64,000 nucleotides of DNA from Candidatus Methylomirabilota bacterium (GCA_016207095.1 JACQQF010000054.1:21792-85791); one strand, 5' to 3'. Counted from the first letter of the stretch, positions 1-9,506 are shown. A program made the numbers and translations. The notes: generated by a model from the sequence alone, not told the origin.

Positions 1-145
1 CGTTGCCAACAAGCAGATTGGCCGCCCTGAGGGCTGTCTGATCCATTGCGCCTGAGGAGGGCACTCCGTATTTCTGACACCCGATCCTTCCCAGATCCTG
101 GACGGTGGTCAGTAATCCGGGCTTGACAACCTCAAGGGCATCCAT
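1..145 (-). CDS. pxpC: 5-oxoprolinase subunit C (biotin-dependent carboxyltransferase-like), partial
   Basis: Only the first 48 codons are inside the window; the gene runs off the left edge. The start is typical of the PxpC/KipA (AHS2) family: [10 protein letters not shown], then TTVQDLGR and [14 protein letters not shown]. The ATG at 145-143 lies 5 nt after the pxpB stop, so the two are surely co-transcribed and probably translationally coupled. With PxpA and PxpB it forms the prokaryotic ATP-dependent 5-oxoprolinase, which opens the toxic by-product 5-oxoproline to glutamate in the cytoplasm. The motif and the neighbours agree, so I am confident despite the truncation. Confidence 0.9.
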   Translation of the reverse strand, partial: MDALEVVKPGLLTTVQDLGRIGCQKYGVPSSGAMDQTALRAANLLVGN

Positions 146-150
146 TGTCC

Positions 151-858
151 TTAGTGTCGTGCTTCGGTCGTTGCCTCTTGGGACTCTCGCTGCGGACTCT
201 GCACGAATCGTACCGTGTCTCCCGGAAGGATCGGTGTCGGGATCTGGCGTGATGGATCGAAGAGACAGAGAGAGGTGCGCCCGATGATTCGCCACCCGCC
301 CGGGCTCTCGAGGGGATACACGCCGGTCTGCGTCCCGGCGATTCCAATCGACCCGGCCGGTACCTTGAGGCGCGGCGTGTGAAGTCGAGGGACCGAGAGC
401 CGTTCCGATAACCCACCCAGGTAAGGAAATCCCCCGGTAAAACCCAGCATGTAGACATGGTAGAGCGGCTCAGTATGCAGACGGATCACCTCATCCTCTG
501 AGAGGCCCGTGTGGCGGGCAACGAACTCGAGGTCAGGCCCGCATTCGCCCCCGTAGACCGTGGGGATCTCCACCACACGTGATCCATGCTCCACCTGGTC
601 CAGTGTTAAGCAAAGAAGCGCGTCAATGTTCTCCTTCAGGGCACCCCGGCCGATCCTGAGTGGATCGTAGTAGATCGCCAATGATCGATAGGTGGGGACA
701 GCCTCTTGGACACCCGCAAGGCCGGCCCGCTCGACAGCCAAACAGAGGGCACGGACTTGCAGGTTCAACGCGACATCGATCCGGTCTCCCAGCTCCACGA
801 CCAGGCAACTCTCCCCGGCATCGATAAACCTAACCCCGATCCGAGAGTCACGTGACAC
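151..858 (-). CDS. pxpB: 5-oxoprolinase subunit B (KipI/AHS1 family)
   Basis: 235 aa, normal length for PxpB. The protein has the AHS1-domain landmarks YDPL (near residue 64), [10 protein letters not shown] (100-109), [10 protein letters not shown] (138-147), [14 protein letters not shown] (161-174) and [11 protein letters not shown] (185-195). PxpB works with PxpC in the ATP-dependent step of 5-oxoproline hydrolysis. The start at 858 is a GTG. The gene lies between pxpA and pxpC, as in most pxpABC operons, but a MITE-like element (914-1020) now separates it from pxpA. KipI, the B. subtilis sporulation kinase inhibitor, is the same family, but the context here favours the metabolic role. Confidence 0.93.
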   Translation of the reverse strand: MSRDSRIGVRFIDAGESCLVVELGDRIDVALNLQVRALCLAVERAGLAGVQEAVPTYRSLAIYYDPLRIGRGALKENIDALLCLTLDQVEHGSRVVEIPTVYGGECGPDLEFVARHTGLSEDEVIRLHTEPLYHVYMLGFTGGFPYLGGLSERLSVPRLHTPRLKVPAGSIGIAGTQTGVYPLESPGGWRIIGRTSLCLFDPSRQIPTPILPGDTVRFVQSPQRESQEATTEARH

Positions 859-913
859 CTAACGACCTCCGAAACGTCTTGCGCAGACCTCGGCGTTTTG
901 CGACGGTACCAGC

Positions 914-1020
914 CTAGTGCCGTTCCAACTTTTTCGGAGAGATACTGACGCTATGCAGAGGCCGATTAAGTTGCCCACACATCATGGTGTCGCGATCCCA
1001 AATAGTTGGAACGGCACTAG
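914..1020. mobile_element. MITE-like element, copy 1 (between pxpA and pxpB)
   Basis: 107 bp bounded by perfect 17-bp terminal inverted repeats, CTAGTGCCGTTCCAACT at the left and its complement at the right. A TA dinucleotide flanks each end of the GTGCC...GGCAC core. No coding capacity. The interior differs from the other copies in the window, while the termini and overall length are the same. Inserted inside the pxp operon. Confidence 0.8.
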
Positions 1021-1023
1021 GCT

Positions 1024-1056
1024 CTCATTGTCGGTTCGGGGCTAACCGACAATGAG
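1024..1056. other. perfect 13-bp hairpin over the pxpA stop codon
   Basis: Bases 1024-1036 (CTCATTGTCGGTT) pair perfectly with 1044-1056 around a 7-base loop. The pxpA stop (1044-1042) lies in the loop and first stem base. No T-run follows on the minus strand, so it is not a canonical terminator. It could protect the pxpA 3' end or modulate read-through into the MITE and pxpB. Confidence 0.5.
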
Positions 1057-1818
1057 TTCCCCCAGCGGGACGGCCGCGACCCCAGCCACGCCCATCCGCT
1101 CCCGCAGCCGGTTTGCGATTGCCGCCGCGCTTGGCGTGTCACCATGCAGACAAACGGTGTCCACCGCGATGGCGATGGTCTTCCCGGTAACGGCTCGCAC
1201 CTTCCCGTCCACCATCATCAACACCTGATCGGCTACCACGTCGGGATCGGTGAGGAGCGCCCCAGGCAGTCGTCGAGAGATCAGGCTCCCATCCTCGTTG
1301 TAGGCCCGATCTCCAAACCCTTCCCTCGCAACCTTCAGCCCAGCTTGCTGCCCGGCTCTTAAAAGCTCAGAGTCAGGAGGACCGACCAGGATCAATGTGG
1401 GATCAGCTTCGGCAACCGCCTGCGCGATCTCCTGCGACAGCGATCGGTCCTTCACGGCAGCGTTGTACAGAGCCCCATGAGGTTTGACGTGTTGCAGCCG
1501 AAGCCCCTCGGCGTGAGCAAAGGCGGCCAGCGCGCCGATCTGGTAGAGAAGATAGTCCCTGGTCTCCCCCGACGAAAGCTGCATCGGCCGCCGGCCGAAC
1601 CCGAGCAGGTCGGGGTAGCCGGGGTGCGCACCAATCCTCACGTCGTGGGCCTTTGCGAGCATGACCGTCCGCCGCATCACCCGCGGATCTCCCGCGTGCC
1701 ACCCGCACGCGATATTCGCGGAGGTGATATGCGGCATCAGGGCCTCGTCGTCGCCCATTGCCCAGGCGCCGTAGCTCTCACCCATATCACAATTCAGATC
1801 GATCTTCATCACGGTCAT
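1042..1818 (-). CDS. pxpA: 5-oxoprolinase subunit A (LamB/YcsF family)
   Basis: 258 aa, full length. The N-terminus (MKIDLNCDMGESYG, from residue 4) carries the conserved metal-site region of the YcsF family. ITSANIACGWHAGDP (31-45) and VKPHGALYNAA (near 111-121) are further family signatures. PxpA is the lactam-opening subunit that acts with PxpBC to make glutamate from 5-oxoproline. ATG at 1818 or the in-frame ATG at 1809 could be the start; neither has a strong Shine-Dalgarno. It is the first gene of the leftward pxpA-pxpB-pxpC set. Confidence 0.94.
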   Translation of the reverse strand: MTVMKIDLNCDMGESYGAWAMGDDEALMPHITSANIACGWHAGDPRVMRRTVMLAKAHDVRIGAHPGYPDLLGFGRRPMQLSSGETRDYLLYQIGALAAFAHAEGLRLQHVKPHGALYNAAVKDRSLSQEIAQAVAEADPTLILVGPPDSELLRAGQQAGLKVAREGFGDRAYNEDGSLISRRLPGALLTDPDVVADQVLMMVDGKVRAVTGKTIAIAVDTVCLHGDTPSAAAIANRLRERMGVAGVAAVPLGELIVG

Positions 1819-1921
1819 GGCCTGCTGACTTGCTGATCTAGTTCTGCAACTACGACTCCACCAAATACAGGAGGGCAGGCGCGAGCATCACGATCCGAGC
1901 AACTCCCTGACACGAGACGTG

Positions 1922-1950
1922 TTGACATGGCGTGGATTTTACAATACTGT
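1922..1950 (+). promoter_or_regulatory. possible sigma-70-type promoter upstream of the ACT-domain gene
   Basis: A perfect -35 TTGACA (1922-1927), a 17-bp spacer and a poor -10 TACTGT (1945-1950). It sits about 105 bp before the ACT gene start. The -10 is weak, so this is a tentative call. Confidence 0.3.
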
Positions 1951-2055
1951 CGCACGTAGTCAAAAGATTTCGGAGGAAACAGACTCTTCGGAGCTTGCAA
2001 CCCTGTTGAACCCCTTTCAGCATCCTGCTGATGCCAATCGTATAAGGAGGCAGTC

Positions 2056-2469
2056 ATGGCTGACACGATCCGTCGCGTCGATTACTTCTACATTCTCACA
2101 CCGAACAGGCCCGGAGCGGCGGCGCGGGTGCTGAAGGCGCTCAAGGACGCCAGGATCAATCTGTTGGCCTTCTCCGGCTTTCCCAAGGGCCGACGCGCCC
2201 AGCTCGATTTCATTCCCGCCAACCCGGCCGCCTTGGTGAAGGCCGCCAAGAGAGCTGGGTGGAAACTCAGTGCGAAGAAGAGCGGGTTCCTCATCCAGGG
2301 CGCGGATCGACCTGGCGCCGTTGCCGATATCCTGGGCAAGCTGGCAGATGCGAAGATCAACGTGACCGCCGTCGATGCCGTGTGCGCCGGGGCAGATCGC
2401 TACGGCGCGATCCTCTGGGTCAAGCCGCCGGACCTCAAGCGCGCCGCCAAAGCCCTTGGCGCTACCTAG
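2056..2469 (+). CDS. tandem ACT-domain protein
   Basis: 137 aa made of two ACT-like halves. The first has YFYILTPNRPGAAARVLKAL (10-29) and the second GFLIQGADRPGAVADILGKL (77-96); both show the beta-strand then DRPG/NRPG turn of ligand-binding ACT domains. Stand-alone double-ACT proteins usually bind amino acids, but the ligand is unknown. A strong AAGGAGG lies 6 nt before the ATG. The TAG stop (2467-2469) is provided by the terminal CTAG of a MITE-like element, so the original C-terminus may have been changed. Confidence 0.85.
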   Translation: MADTIRRVDYFYILTPNRPGAAARVLKALKDARINLLAFSGFPKGRRAQLDFIPANPAALVKAAKRAGWKLSAKKSGFLIQGADRPGAVADILGKLADAKINVTAVDAVCAGADRYGAILWVKPPDLKRAAKALGAT

Positions 2470-2573
2470 TGCCGTTCCAACTATTTGCGCCAAAATGGTG
2501 AGGCTAGGCAAAGCGATCGTTCTTAGCAGGACTGCTGTCGGCGATTAGCCGCAACAAGTTGGAACGGCACTAG
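2466..2573. mobile_element. MITE-like element, copy 2
   Basis: 108 bp with the same 17-bp inverted termini as copy 1. Its first bases form the stop codon of the ACT gene. Its interior is nearly identical to the outer element at 57529-57706 and contains the site GCGATTAGCCG, which in that copy is split by a second element. It therefore serves as the empty-site reference for that nested insertion. Confidence 0.85.
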
Positions 2574-2824
2574 CAGGATATCACAGTCCCGGATGGGATG
2601 GTCATTGGCATCCTTGCGTTCGTCGTTCGGAAGCTGGTCACTGGATAGGCGCCGGATGGTGGAGGGGGAAATAGAGAGGATGGCCTCACGGTGCTGATGG
2701 CCACAGTCGCTCGGGCTTAGGCTGGCAGGTTAGGGGGCGCCCCGAGATGATCTGTGAGGATTGACCGCCGGATACTACGGTCTGTCGACGCCTGTGTCGA
2801 TCGCAGGCGCTGTCATCGATCCGC
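2574..2824. other. intergenic region, possible coding fossil
   Basis: No complete gene. Read leftwards, roughly 2577-2715 stays open and gives a short peptide containing REAILSISPSTIRRLS, which has the feel of a helix-turn-helix stretch from a transposase, but there is no start and no family I can name. Nothing else recognisable. Confidence 0.3.
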
Positions 2825-3751
2825 CTATTGCATCTCCCCGGCGTAGATCTTCATGATCCTTGTGAGCAGATCGATCGCGTCCGATCGCCTGCGCTGGAAC
2901 GAGTTGCGGCCGATGATCGTCCCGAACCCTCCGCCATCGCGAATCGCTCGGATCTCCTCCAGCACGGCGTTATCGTCCGCCTTCGCAGCCCCGCCCGAAA
3001 AGATCACAATACGACGCCCGTCGAAGGCGCTCTGGACCACATGCCGGACGCGATCTGCCAAGGTCCCGATCGGGACCTTGGCCTTCTCGTACACCTTCTT
3101 GGCCTCTGGCAGTTCGATGTGAGCGCTGGGCAGCTTCACCTTGATGAGATGCGCGCCAAGCTGCGCGGCGATCTGCGCCGCGTAGGCCACGACATCGATT
3201 GCCGTCTCCCCCTCCTTGGTCAGGTCTGACCCGCGCGGATAGGACCAGCAGACTGCGACCAGCCCGGAGGCCTTGGCCTCCGCGGCGATCTCGCGAAACT
3301 GCTGGTACATCGCGGTGCAATTGGCGGACCCTGGATAGATCGTGAAGCCGACCGCGACACACCCAAGCCGCAGGGCGTCCTTGACGCTCCCGGTCACTGC
3401 CGAGAGCGGATCTTTCTCGTCATGCAACACATCGTGGTTGTTGAGCTTCAGGATCATTGGGATCCGGCCGGCGAAGTCCGCAGCGCCCGCTTCGATGAAG
3501 CCGAGCGGCGCGGCGTATCCGTTGCAACGAGCCTCGATCGCGAGCTCGAAGTGATAATGCGGGTGATACGCCGGCGGGTTGACCGCGAAGCTGCGCGCCG
3601 GGCCGTGTTCAAAGCCCTGATCCACCGGCAACATCACCAGACGGCCCGTGCCGGAGAGGTAGCCATGGTTCAGCAGGCGCGCCAGGTTCGTCAGGGTTCC
3701 CGGATTGTCGCTGCTGTACCAGCCAAGAATCTCACGGATACGTTTGTTCAT
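2825..3751 (-). CDS. fbaB: class I fructose-bisphosphate aldolase (FbaB/DhnA type)
   Basis: 308 aa, the usual length for archaeal/bacterial class I aldolases. LPVDQGFEHGP (41-51) and the strand HLIKVKLP (201-208), with the Schiff-base lysine among K204/K206, identify the family; the C-terminal FSGG and GRNSFQR motifs bind phosphate. It cleaves or forms fructose-1,6-bisphosphate in glycolysis, gluconeogenesis or the Calvin cycle. GGAGG precedes the ATG. It lies next to fbp and rpiA on the same strand, which points to an anabolic or Calvin-cycle role. A REP-like repeat separates it from fbp. Confidence 0.93.
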   Translation of the reverse strand: MNKRIREILGWYSSDNPGTLTNLARLLNHGYLSGTGRLVMLPVDQGFEHGPARSFAVNPPAYHPHYHFELAIEARCNGYAAPLGFIEAGAADFAGRIPMILKLNNHDVLHDEKDPLSAVTGSVKDALRLGCVAVGFTIYPGSANCTAMYQQFREIAAEAKASGLVAVCWSYPRGSDLTKEGETAIDVVAYAAQIAAQLGAHLIKVKLPSAHIELPEAKKVYEKAKVPIGTLADRVRHVVQSAFDGRRIVIFSGGAAKADDNAVLEEIRAIRDGGGFGTIIGRNSFQRRRSDAIDLLTRIMKIYAGEMQ

Positions 3752-3826
3752 GCTGGTCTCCCTCCTGTGATCTATGCCTCCGGGTAAGGTGAGTGCAATA
3801 GTAAACGCATTACACTATGTTGCATT

Positions 3827-3933
3827 GTCATTGCGAGCGACCGACGGGAGCGCGGCCATCTCAGCCCTCCCGCTGCGAGATTGCTTGTATACCGGGGACT
3901 CCACTCGGCTGTCTGCGTCAGCCTCGCAATGAC
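3827..3933. repeat. REP-like palindromic repeat, GTCATTGCGAGCGA family
   Basis: About 107 bp starting TGTCATTGCGAGCGAC and ending CCTCGCAATGACAC, so the ends are inverted repeats. A second copy with the same head is at 24912-25047. Such repeats are common between bacterial genes; this one lies between fbaB and fbp. Confidence 0.6.
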
Positions 3934-3966
3934 ACCTCTTTCAATGGGCTTGCATTAGGTCATTCA

Positions 3967-4998
3967 CTAGCGCTGCCCCCGGTAGAACTCCTCGACAAGT
4001 GCGACGTCATCGGCGCTGCCGATGATCACCGGCACACGCTGGTGATACTCTGACGGCTGGATGTCCAGAATCCGCTCGGTCCCGGTGCTGGCTCGGCCAC
4101 CCGCCTGCTCCACGACATACCCCATCGGCGCCACCTCATAGAGAAGCCGGAGCTTTCCCGAGGCCTTCCTCCCCCCGCCCACCTCTCCCGGGTACATGAA
4201 GAGCCCGCCTTCGATCAGCGTGCGATGGATGTCCGCCACCATCGAGCCGACATAGCGGTGCGAGTAGGGACGGCCAGTGGCCTTGTCCGGTGCGCTCAGA
4301 TAATCGACAGCCCGCCGAGTCTGTTCCGACCACCGGTGATAGTTCCCCTGGTTCACACTGTAGATCTTGCCTCGCTGCGGGATCCTGATGGCCGGGTGAG
4401 ACAGCACATACTCGCCGATCGTCTGGTCCAATGTAAAGCCGTGCACCTCCCGGCCCGCAGAGTAGACAAAGACGGTGCTTGGGCCATACATGACATAGCC
4501 GGCCGCCACCTGCTCGTTGCCCTTCTGCAGGACATCCGTCGCCACGTGATCCCTTCCCTGTCCGCGCCGGCGCCGCACCGAAAAGATCGTCCCGACTGTG
4601 CCGTTGACGTCGATGTTCGACGAGCCATCGACAGGATCGATGCAGACCACGTAACTCCCGTCGAGGCAGTTGCGATCGAAGTGAAGCGGCTCCTCCATCT
4701 CCTCCGAGACCATCGTGCAGACGAGCCGCGTCTCCTTCATCGCATTCACTAACACCTCGTTCGACCAAAGGTCGAGATGTTTCATCTGCTCGCCCTGAAT
4801 ATTGACTTCCCCGGTGGTTCCCAACCTCCCAACAAGCGCCGCTTGGTTCACCTCGTGCGCGATGACCTTCGAGGTCAGCCCGATCTGCAAGAGCAGCGCT
4901 CTCAGTTCGCCATCCGGGAATTTCTGTCGGTCATCCAAGAGATGACGAGCAAGGGTGATGCCTTTATCGATCATCTGGCCTTCATTCCCTGTCGTCAT
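3967..4998 (-). CDS. fbp: class I fructose-1,6-bisphosphatase
   Basis: 343 aa, full length. The metal-binding signature DPVDGSSN is at 121-128, preceded by the SEEMEE acidic cluster (98-103); GGLFMYPG and KLRLLYE, which bind the 6-phosphate, follow in the C-terminal half. It hydrolyses fructose-1,6-bisphosphate to fructose-6-phosphate for gluconeogenesis or CO2 fixation. Its ATG overlaps the rpiA stop by 4 nt (ATGA), so it is translationally coupled to rpiA. FbaB, Fbp and RpiA together make the triose-to-ribose-5-phosphate arm of a Calvin-type cycle. Confidence 0.96.
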   Translation of the reverse strand: MTTGNEGQMIDKGITLARHLLDDRQKFPDGELRALLLQIGLTSKVIAHEVNQAALVGRLGTTGEVNIQGEQMKHLDLWSNEVLVNAMKETRLVCTMVSEEMEEPLHFDRNCLDGSYVVCIDPVDGSSNIDVNGTVGTIFSVRRRRGQGRDHVATDVLQKGNEQVAAGYVMYGPSTVFVYSAGREVHGFTLDQTIGEYVLSHPAIRIPQRGKIYSVNQGNYHRWSEQTRRAVDYLSAPDKATGRPYSHRYVGSMVADIHRTLIEGGLFMYPGEVGGGRKASGKLRLLYEVAPMGYVVEQAGGRASTGTERILDIQPSEYHQRVPVIIGSADDVALVEEFYRGQR

Positions 4999-5729
4999 GT
5001 GTCAGCTCGGTGTCGCACCATAACCGCCTCCCTGTCTTGTACAAGAACGGTGTCAGCCATGCCGATGAAGAGGCCGGTGCCGACCACCCCGGGAATCGAA
5101 ACGATCGCTTGCTCGAACGCGGTCGGATCCTGGATCGGAGAGATTGCACAATCAAGGATCTGATTGCCGTTGTCGGTCACATAGGCGCGGCCGTTGACCA
5201 GACGCACCGCAGCCTGGCAGCCCACCTCGGTGAGGCGGCGCCGGCAGAGAGGCAAGCCAAACGGCACCACCTCCACAGGCAGGATGCGGCGGCTCCCCAA
5301 GACCGGTACGAGCTTCTCAACTCCGACCAGGATCACGAAGCGTCGTGACGACGCGGCCACGATCTTCTCGCGCACCATCGCACCGCCGTACCCCTTGATC
5401 AGGTCAAGCCGGGGATCGACCTCATCGGCACCGTCGAACGTCACGTCGATCTGCCCGACCTCATCCAGTGTCGCCAACGGGATGCCGAGCTGCGTTGCGA
5501 GGCCAGCCGTCACCTGCGAGGTCGGAACCCCCCGCACGCGCAAACCGCCCTTGACCGCCGATCCGAGGGCGTGGATAAAGGCGGTTGCCGCGCGCCCAGT
5601 GCCCATCCCGACCACATCGCCATCCTTGACGAGCTCGATGGCCCGTGTAGCGATAGACGCGTGCTGCTCCTGCGCACCAGATCGACCGCGGCGCCCTGCC
5701 TGATTCTGTGCACCAGGTTCCCGGCCCAT
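4995..5729 (-). CDS. rpiA: ribose-5-phosphate isomerase A
   Basis: 244 aa. Family motifs in order: GMGTGRAATAF (phosphate loop, about 41-51), VTFDGADEVD (about 95-104, catalytic Asp), KGYGGAMVREKIVA (about 110-123). It interconverts ribose-5-phosphate and ribulose-5-phosphate. The N-terminal 25 residues are low-complexity and not conserved, so translation may start further in; I keep the longest ATG. First gene of the rpiA-fbp pair, with a good promoter upstream at 5841-5870. Confidence 0.95.
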   Translation of the reverse strand: MGREPGAQNQAGRRGRSGAQEQHASIATRAIELVKDGDVVGMGTGRAATAFIHALGSAVKGGLRVRGVPTSQVTAGLATQLGIPLATLDEVGQIDVTFDGADEVDPRLDLIKGYGGAMVREKIVAASSRRFVILVGVEKLVPVLGSRRILPVEVVPFGLPLCRRRLTEVGCQAAVRLVNGRAYVTDNGNQILDCAISPIQDPTAFEQAIVSIPGVVGTGLFIGMADTVLVQDREAVMVRHRADT

Positions 5730-5840
5730 CCAGCTCTCCCTTCCCTCCCCACTATCTGGACGCCCCGGTTGAACGAAGAGTCTTGAACAGCATGCGACTC
5801 AATCGTCAACGGAGCACACGGTACGGCGAGGTTACGCCTG

Positions 5841-5870
5841 CTTATACTATGTCCTGTGAGAGGATGTCAA
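5841..5870 (-). promoter_or_regulatory. sigma-70-type promoter for rpiA-fbp
   Basis: On the minus strand: -35 TTGACA (5870-5865), an 18-bp spacer, -10 TATAAG (5846-5841), 11 of 12 consensus bases. It would give a leader of about 105 nt before the rpiA ATG. Confidence 0.6.
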
Positions 5871-6016
5871 GAGCGGGACGGAACCCTCCGAACGTAGCCC
5901 AGCTCCCTGGTCAGGTCAAGAGCGCGCTTGACCTTTTACTGATTGTGTGATAGCGAGAGGTCAATCGAACGGAAGTTGGCTTCCCCTCACCGAGACGGAG
6001 GCACGGATCTACTGAC

Positions 6017-7174
6017 ATGGGAATCGATAGGGGCGTCGCCTTACCGGCCGATCGGGTTCCCCCTACCCACCGCGCGTGGGTAGAGGTCAATCTCGCGGCG
6101 ATCAGAAACAACGTGCAGGCGATCCGACGACTGCTCGCGCCATCGACCCAGCTCATGTCAGTCGTGAAGGCCGACGGATACGGTCATGGTGCAGTGGCGG
6201 TCGCTCGGACCGCGCTGTCGGCCGGCGCCTCGTGGCTGGCGGTGGCCACGGTGGACGAGGGGATCCACTTGAGAAGGGCGGGGATCGAGGCGCCCATCCT
6301 GCTCTTCGGTCCGGCGATCTCGAAGGAAGAGGTCGAGGCTGTCGTGGAGCATCGCCTGCAGCCGACGGTCTGCAGCCTCGATCAGGCGCGCCGGTTTTCG
6401 GAGGCGGGTTTGGGGACGATCCGGATTCACCTGAAGGTCGATACCGGGATGTCCCGCCTGGGGGTCGCCTGGCAGGAGGGTCAGGATCTCGTCAGCGCCC
6501 TCAAGGCGTTGCCCAATGTCACGGTCGCCAGTGTATACAGCCATCTCGCCACGGCTGATGCGCCGGATAGCGGCACGGCGGCCGAGCAGCGTCGGCGCCT
6601 CTCCCATCTGCTGGACGTGTTAGACGCACAGGGGGCCCGACCGTCTCTGGTGCATCTGGCCAATTCAGCGGCAACCCTGGCAATCCCCCAAACCCACTTC
6701 GACCTGGTCCGAATCGGACTGGCCCAGTACGGCATCTATCCAGCCTCCCACCTCCGCCCGATCGTGCCCCTTCAGCCCGCCCTGTCTGTCAAGGCAAGAA
6801 TCGTGTTCATCAAGACGGTCCCGGCCGGAACCGGTGTCAGTTACGGCCACACCTTTCAAACCGGGCGCCCGACCCGGCTGGCCACAGTGGCCATCGGCTA
6901 TGGAGACGGCGTTTCCCGGGCCCTCTCAAATCGGATCGAGCTACTGCTCCGGGGCCGACGGGTTCGGCAGGTGGGAACCATCACGATGGATCAGTGCCTC
7001 ATCGACGTCACCGAGGCGCCGGAAGCCAGCGAGGGAGATACCACGACGCTGCTTGGCCAGGACGGGACGGAGCACGTCCAGGCTGGTGACTGGGCCGAGC
7101 GTCTCGGGACCATTCCCTATGAGATCCTTACTGCCCTCTCGGCCCGATTGCCCCGGATCTTTCGTCAGGGCTAA
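6017..7174 (+). CDS. alr: alanine racemase
   Basis: 385 aa, standard length. The PLP lysine is K51 in SVVKADGYGHG and the second catalytic base is Y276 in GVSYGH; VDTGMSRLGV and ATVAIGYGDGVSR are conserved. It makes D-alanine for peptidoglycan. It is transcribed away from rpiA, with about 290 bp between them. The first 18 residues are non-conserved, so the true start may be slightly inside. The tRNA-Leu gene follows. Confidence 0.95.
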   Translation: MGIDRGVALPADRVPPTHRAWVEVNLAAIRNNVQAIRRLLAPSTQLMSVVKADGYGHGAVAVARTALSAGASWLAVATVDEGIHLRRAGIEAPILLFGPAISKEEVEAVVEHRLQPTVCSLDQARRFSEAGLGTIRIHLKVDTGMSRLGVAWQEGQDLVSALKALPNVTVASVYSHLATADAPDSGTAAEQRRRLSHLLDVLDAQGARPSLVHLANSAATLAIPQTHFDLVRIGLAQYGIYPASHLRPIVPLQPALSVKARIVFIKTVPAGTGVSYGHTFQTGRPTRLATVAIGYGDGVSRALSNRIELLLRGRRVRQVGTITMDQCLIDVTEAPEASEGDTTTLLGQDGTEHVQAGDWAERLGTIPYEILTALSARLPRIFRQG

Positions 7175-7276
7175 TCCCGACCGGTTCGGCAGTTTCAGGT
7201 TGACTGAGTCGAGAAATCCTGCTACACAATCGAGCGGCGCGCCGGTGCGCTGAACCCAGAGCGGCGCGAGGGCATG

Positions 7277-7305
7277 TAGACAGCGGTCACGCGATGTGGT
7301 ATAGT
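7277..7305 (+). promoter_or_regulatory. promoter of tRNA-Leu
   Basis: -35 TAGACA (7277-7282), 17-bp spacer, -10 TATAGT (7300-7305), ending about 28 bp before the mature tRNA 5' end. Spacing and position are as expected for a tRNA promoter. Confidence 0.6.
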
Positions 7306-7332
7306 GACGTGTTGTTTCCGCTTAGAGGCCGG

Positions 7333-7422
<90 letters not shown>

Positions 7423-7451
7423 TCAATGCAGCCTCTGACCCCAATGTGTAG

Positions 7452-8753
7452 ATGAAAGTAGATATCGAAGAGATCAACAGCACCAAACGCACGCTTCGGA
7501 TTGAACTGCCACCCCAGAGCCTCCTGGACAAGCTGGAGGCCGCCTACCGCCATCTTGCCAAAGAGGTCCGCCTCCCGGGTTTCCGCCCCGGGAAGGTCCC
7601 GCGGGACGTGCTCCGCCTTCGGTTCAAGGAGAGAGCCAAAGAGGACGCCCTTCGGGAACTGATCCCCGAGAGCTACACCCGGGCGCTCAAGGATGCCAAC
7701 CTCGATCCGGTAAGTGAGCCCAGGGTGGATGAAGTGGTTTGTGAGGAAGGGCAGCCCCTACGGTACCGGGCAAGTTTCGAGGTCAGGCCGACCTTGAAAC
7801 TGTCTGGACATACGGGGATTGAGGTCTACAAGGAGAACATCGAGGTTGCAGAGTCGGAGGTGGATAAGGCACTGGAGTACCTTCGCGAGCAGGCGGCGGA
7901 GTATGTGCCGATGGATGGCTGGCCGGCCCTGCGAGAGGACCTCGTGGTGGTGGACTACGAGGCCCTCCTCGGCAGTAAACCCCTCAAAGGGGTGAGCGGG
8001 CAGAACGTGTCGATCCTCCTCGGTGCCCATCAGTTCATCCCCGAGTTCGAGGACCAACTTCACGGCCTGAAAAAAGGAGAGGTGAAGGAGTTCCCCATCG
8101 AGTTCCCCGCCGACCATGCCCGACGAGAGCTGGCGGGAAAGCGGCCCCTCTTCAGGGTGATGGTCAAAGAGGTGAAGAAGAAGCGGGTACCGGCTCTGGA
8201 CAATGACTTCGCCAGATCGGCGGGTGAGTGCGAGACGGTCCCCAGTTTGAGAGAGAAGGTCAAGAAGGATCTGCTGGCCCACAAGGAGCGGGAACAGGCA
8301 GGCCGCCTGAAAGAACAGATCCTTGATAAGTTGCTTGCCGTGCATCCCTTCGATGCGCCGGAGTCGCTGGTGAGCGCGGAGACCGAGGATATGCTCGAAA
8401 ACCTGAGGCGCAGCCTGGCCGGCCGCGGTCTGACGGCCACTCAGCTAGAGGAAGAGATGGCTCGCGGGCATGCCAAGGCGACAGATCTCGCCAGAAAACG
8501 GGTACGGAGCTCTCTCGTGTTGGAAGCGGTGGCGGAGCAAGAGCAGCTCGTGGTGTCAGAGGAGGAAGTAAACCAGGAGGTCCGTTCCCTCGCCACTGCC
8601 TTCAATCAGGAGCCCACGGCCTTCAGCGAGATGATGCGGCGGGAGGGACGCCTCGAGGGAATGCGCCGGCGGCTGCTGGAGCGGAAGGCTCTCGATTTCC
8701 TGTACCAACGGGCAAATGTGGGGGAGGGGGTCAATCTCGTGACCCTCGCCTGA
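7452..8753 (+). CDS. tig: trigger factor
   Basis: 433 aa. The N-terminal ribosome-docking signature appears as [13 protein letters not shown] (about 38-50), followed by a PPIase-like middle domain and a long helical C-terminal chaperone domain. It folds nascent chains at the ribosomal exit tunnel. It heads the conserved tig-clpP-clpX gene order with only a 19-bp gap to clpP. Its own Shine-Dalgarno is weak. Confidence 0.96.
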   Translation: MKVDIEEINSTKRTLRIELPPQSLLDKLEAAYRHLAKEVRLPGFRPGKVPRDVLRLRFKERAKEDALRELIPESYTRALKDANLDPVSEPRVDEVVCEEGQPLRYRASFEVRPTLKLSGHTGIEVYKENIEVAESEVDKALEYLREQAAEYVPMDGWPALREDLVVVDYEALLGSKPLKGVSGQNVSILLGAHQFIPEFEDQLHGLKKGEVKEFPIEFPADHARRELAGKRPLFRVMVKEVKKKRVPALDNDFARSAGECETVPSLREKVKKDLLAHKEREQAGRLKEQILDKLLAVHPFDAPESLVSAETEDMLENLRRSLAGRGLTATQLEEEMARGHAKATDLARKRVRSSLVLEAVAEQEQLVVSEEEVNQEVRSLATAFNQEPTAFSEMMRREGRLEGMRRRLLERKALDFLYQRANVGEGVNLVTLA

Positions 8754-8772
8754 CCGCGGAGGGAGTACGCGC

Positions 8773-9402
8773 ATGTTCCTCGTTCCAATGGTGGTCGAGC
8801 AAACCAGTCGGGGTGAGCGGGCTTACGACATCTTCTCCCGCCTCCTGAAGGACCGAATCCTTTTCATTGGCACACCGATCGACGACGCCTATTCCAACCT
8901 GGTGATCGCCCAGCTCCTGTTCCTGGAGGCGGAAGACCCTGACAAGGATATCCATCTGTACATCAACTCACCGGGCGGATCGGTGACCGCCTCCCTGGCC
9001 ATCTACGACACGATGCAGTATATCAAGCCGGCCATGGAGACGATCTGCATGGGCCAGGCGGCCAGCGGCGCCGCGCTCCTCTTGGCGGCCGGCGCCAAGG
9101 GAAAGCGGTTCGCGTTGCCTCACGCCAGGATCATGATCCACCAACCCTATGGCGGCACCCAGGGCCAGGCAAGCGATATCCAGATCCAGGCGAAGGAGAT
9201 CCTCCGGATGCGCCAGGAGCTCGACCGGATCCTCGCCTCCCATACCGGCCAGCCGCTCGAACGAGTCGAGAAGGACAGCGACCGCGACTTCTTCATGTCG
9301 CCCGAAGAGGCCAAGGTGTACGGCCTCATCGACGAAGTGATCCACTCTCGCGTCGTCCTGGCGAAATCGGCGGCCGACGTCGCCGCGTTGCAGACTGCTT
9401 GA
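8773..9402 (+). CDS. clpP: ATP-dependent Clp protease proteolytic subunit
   Basis: 209 aa. The Ser-His-Asp triad is visible: S98 in MGQAASGA, H123 in [10 protein letters not shown]172 in [11 protein letters not shown]. Two tetradecamer-forming halves are complete. It degrades proteins unfolded by ClpX or ClpA. GGAGGGAG precedes the ATG; Met6 (MVVEQ) is an alternative start that would remove a short propeptide-like stretch. It lies between tig and clpX. Confidence 0.97.
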   Translation: MFLVPMVVEQTSRGERAYDIFSRLLKDRILFIGTPIDDAYSNLVIAQLLFLEAEDPDKDIHLYINSPGGSVTASLAIYDTMQYIKPAMETICMGQAASGAALLLAAGAKGKRFALPHARIMIHQPYGGTQGQASDIQIQAKEILRMRQELDRILASHTGQPLERVEKDSDRDFFMSPEEAKVYGLIDEVIHSRVVLAKSAADVAALQTA

Positions 9403-9506
9403 TCACGAGGCGCCCCGGTGTGTCGAGCTCTCTCGTTCGACCAAAACGCGAATCCAGCCGCCACGGTGATCCTCATACCCATCATTGCGATCATCCCGGA
9501 TAGAAA

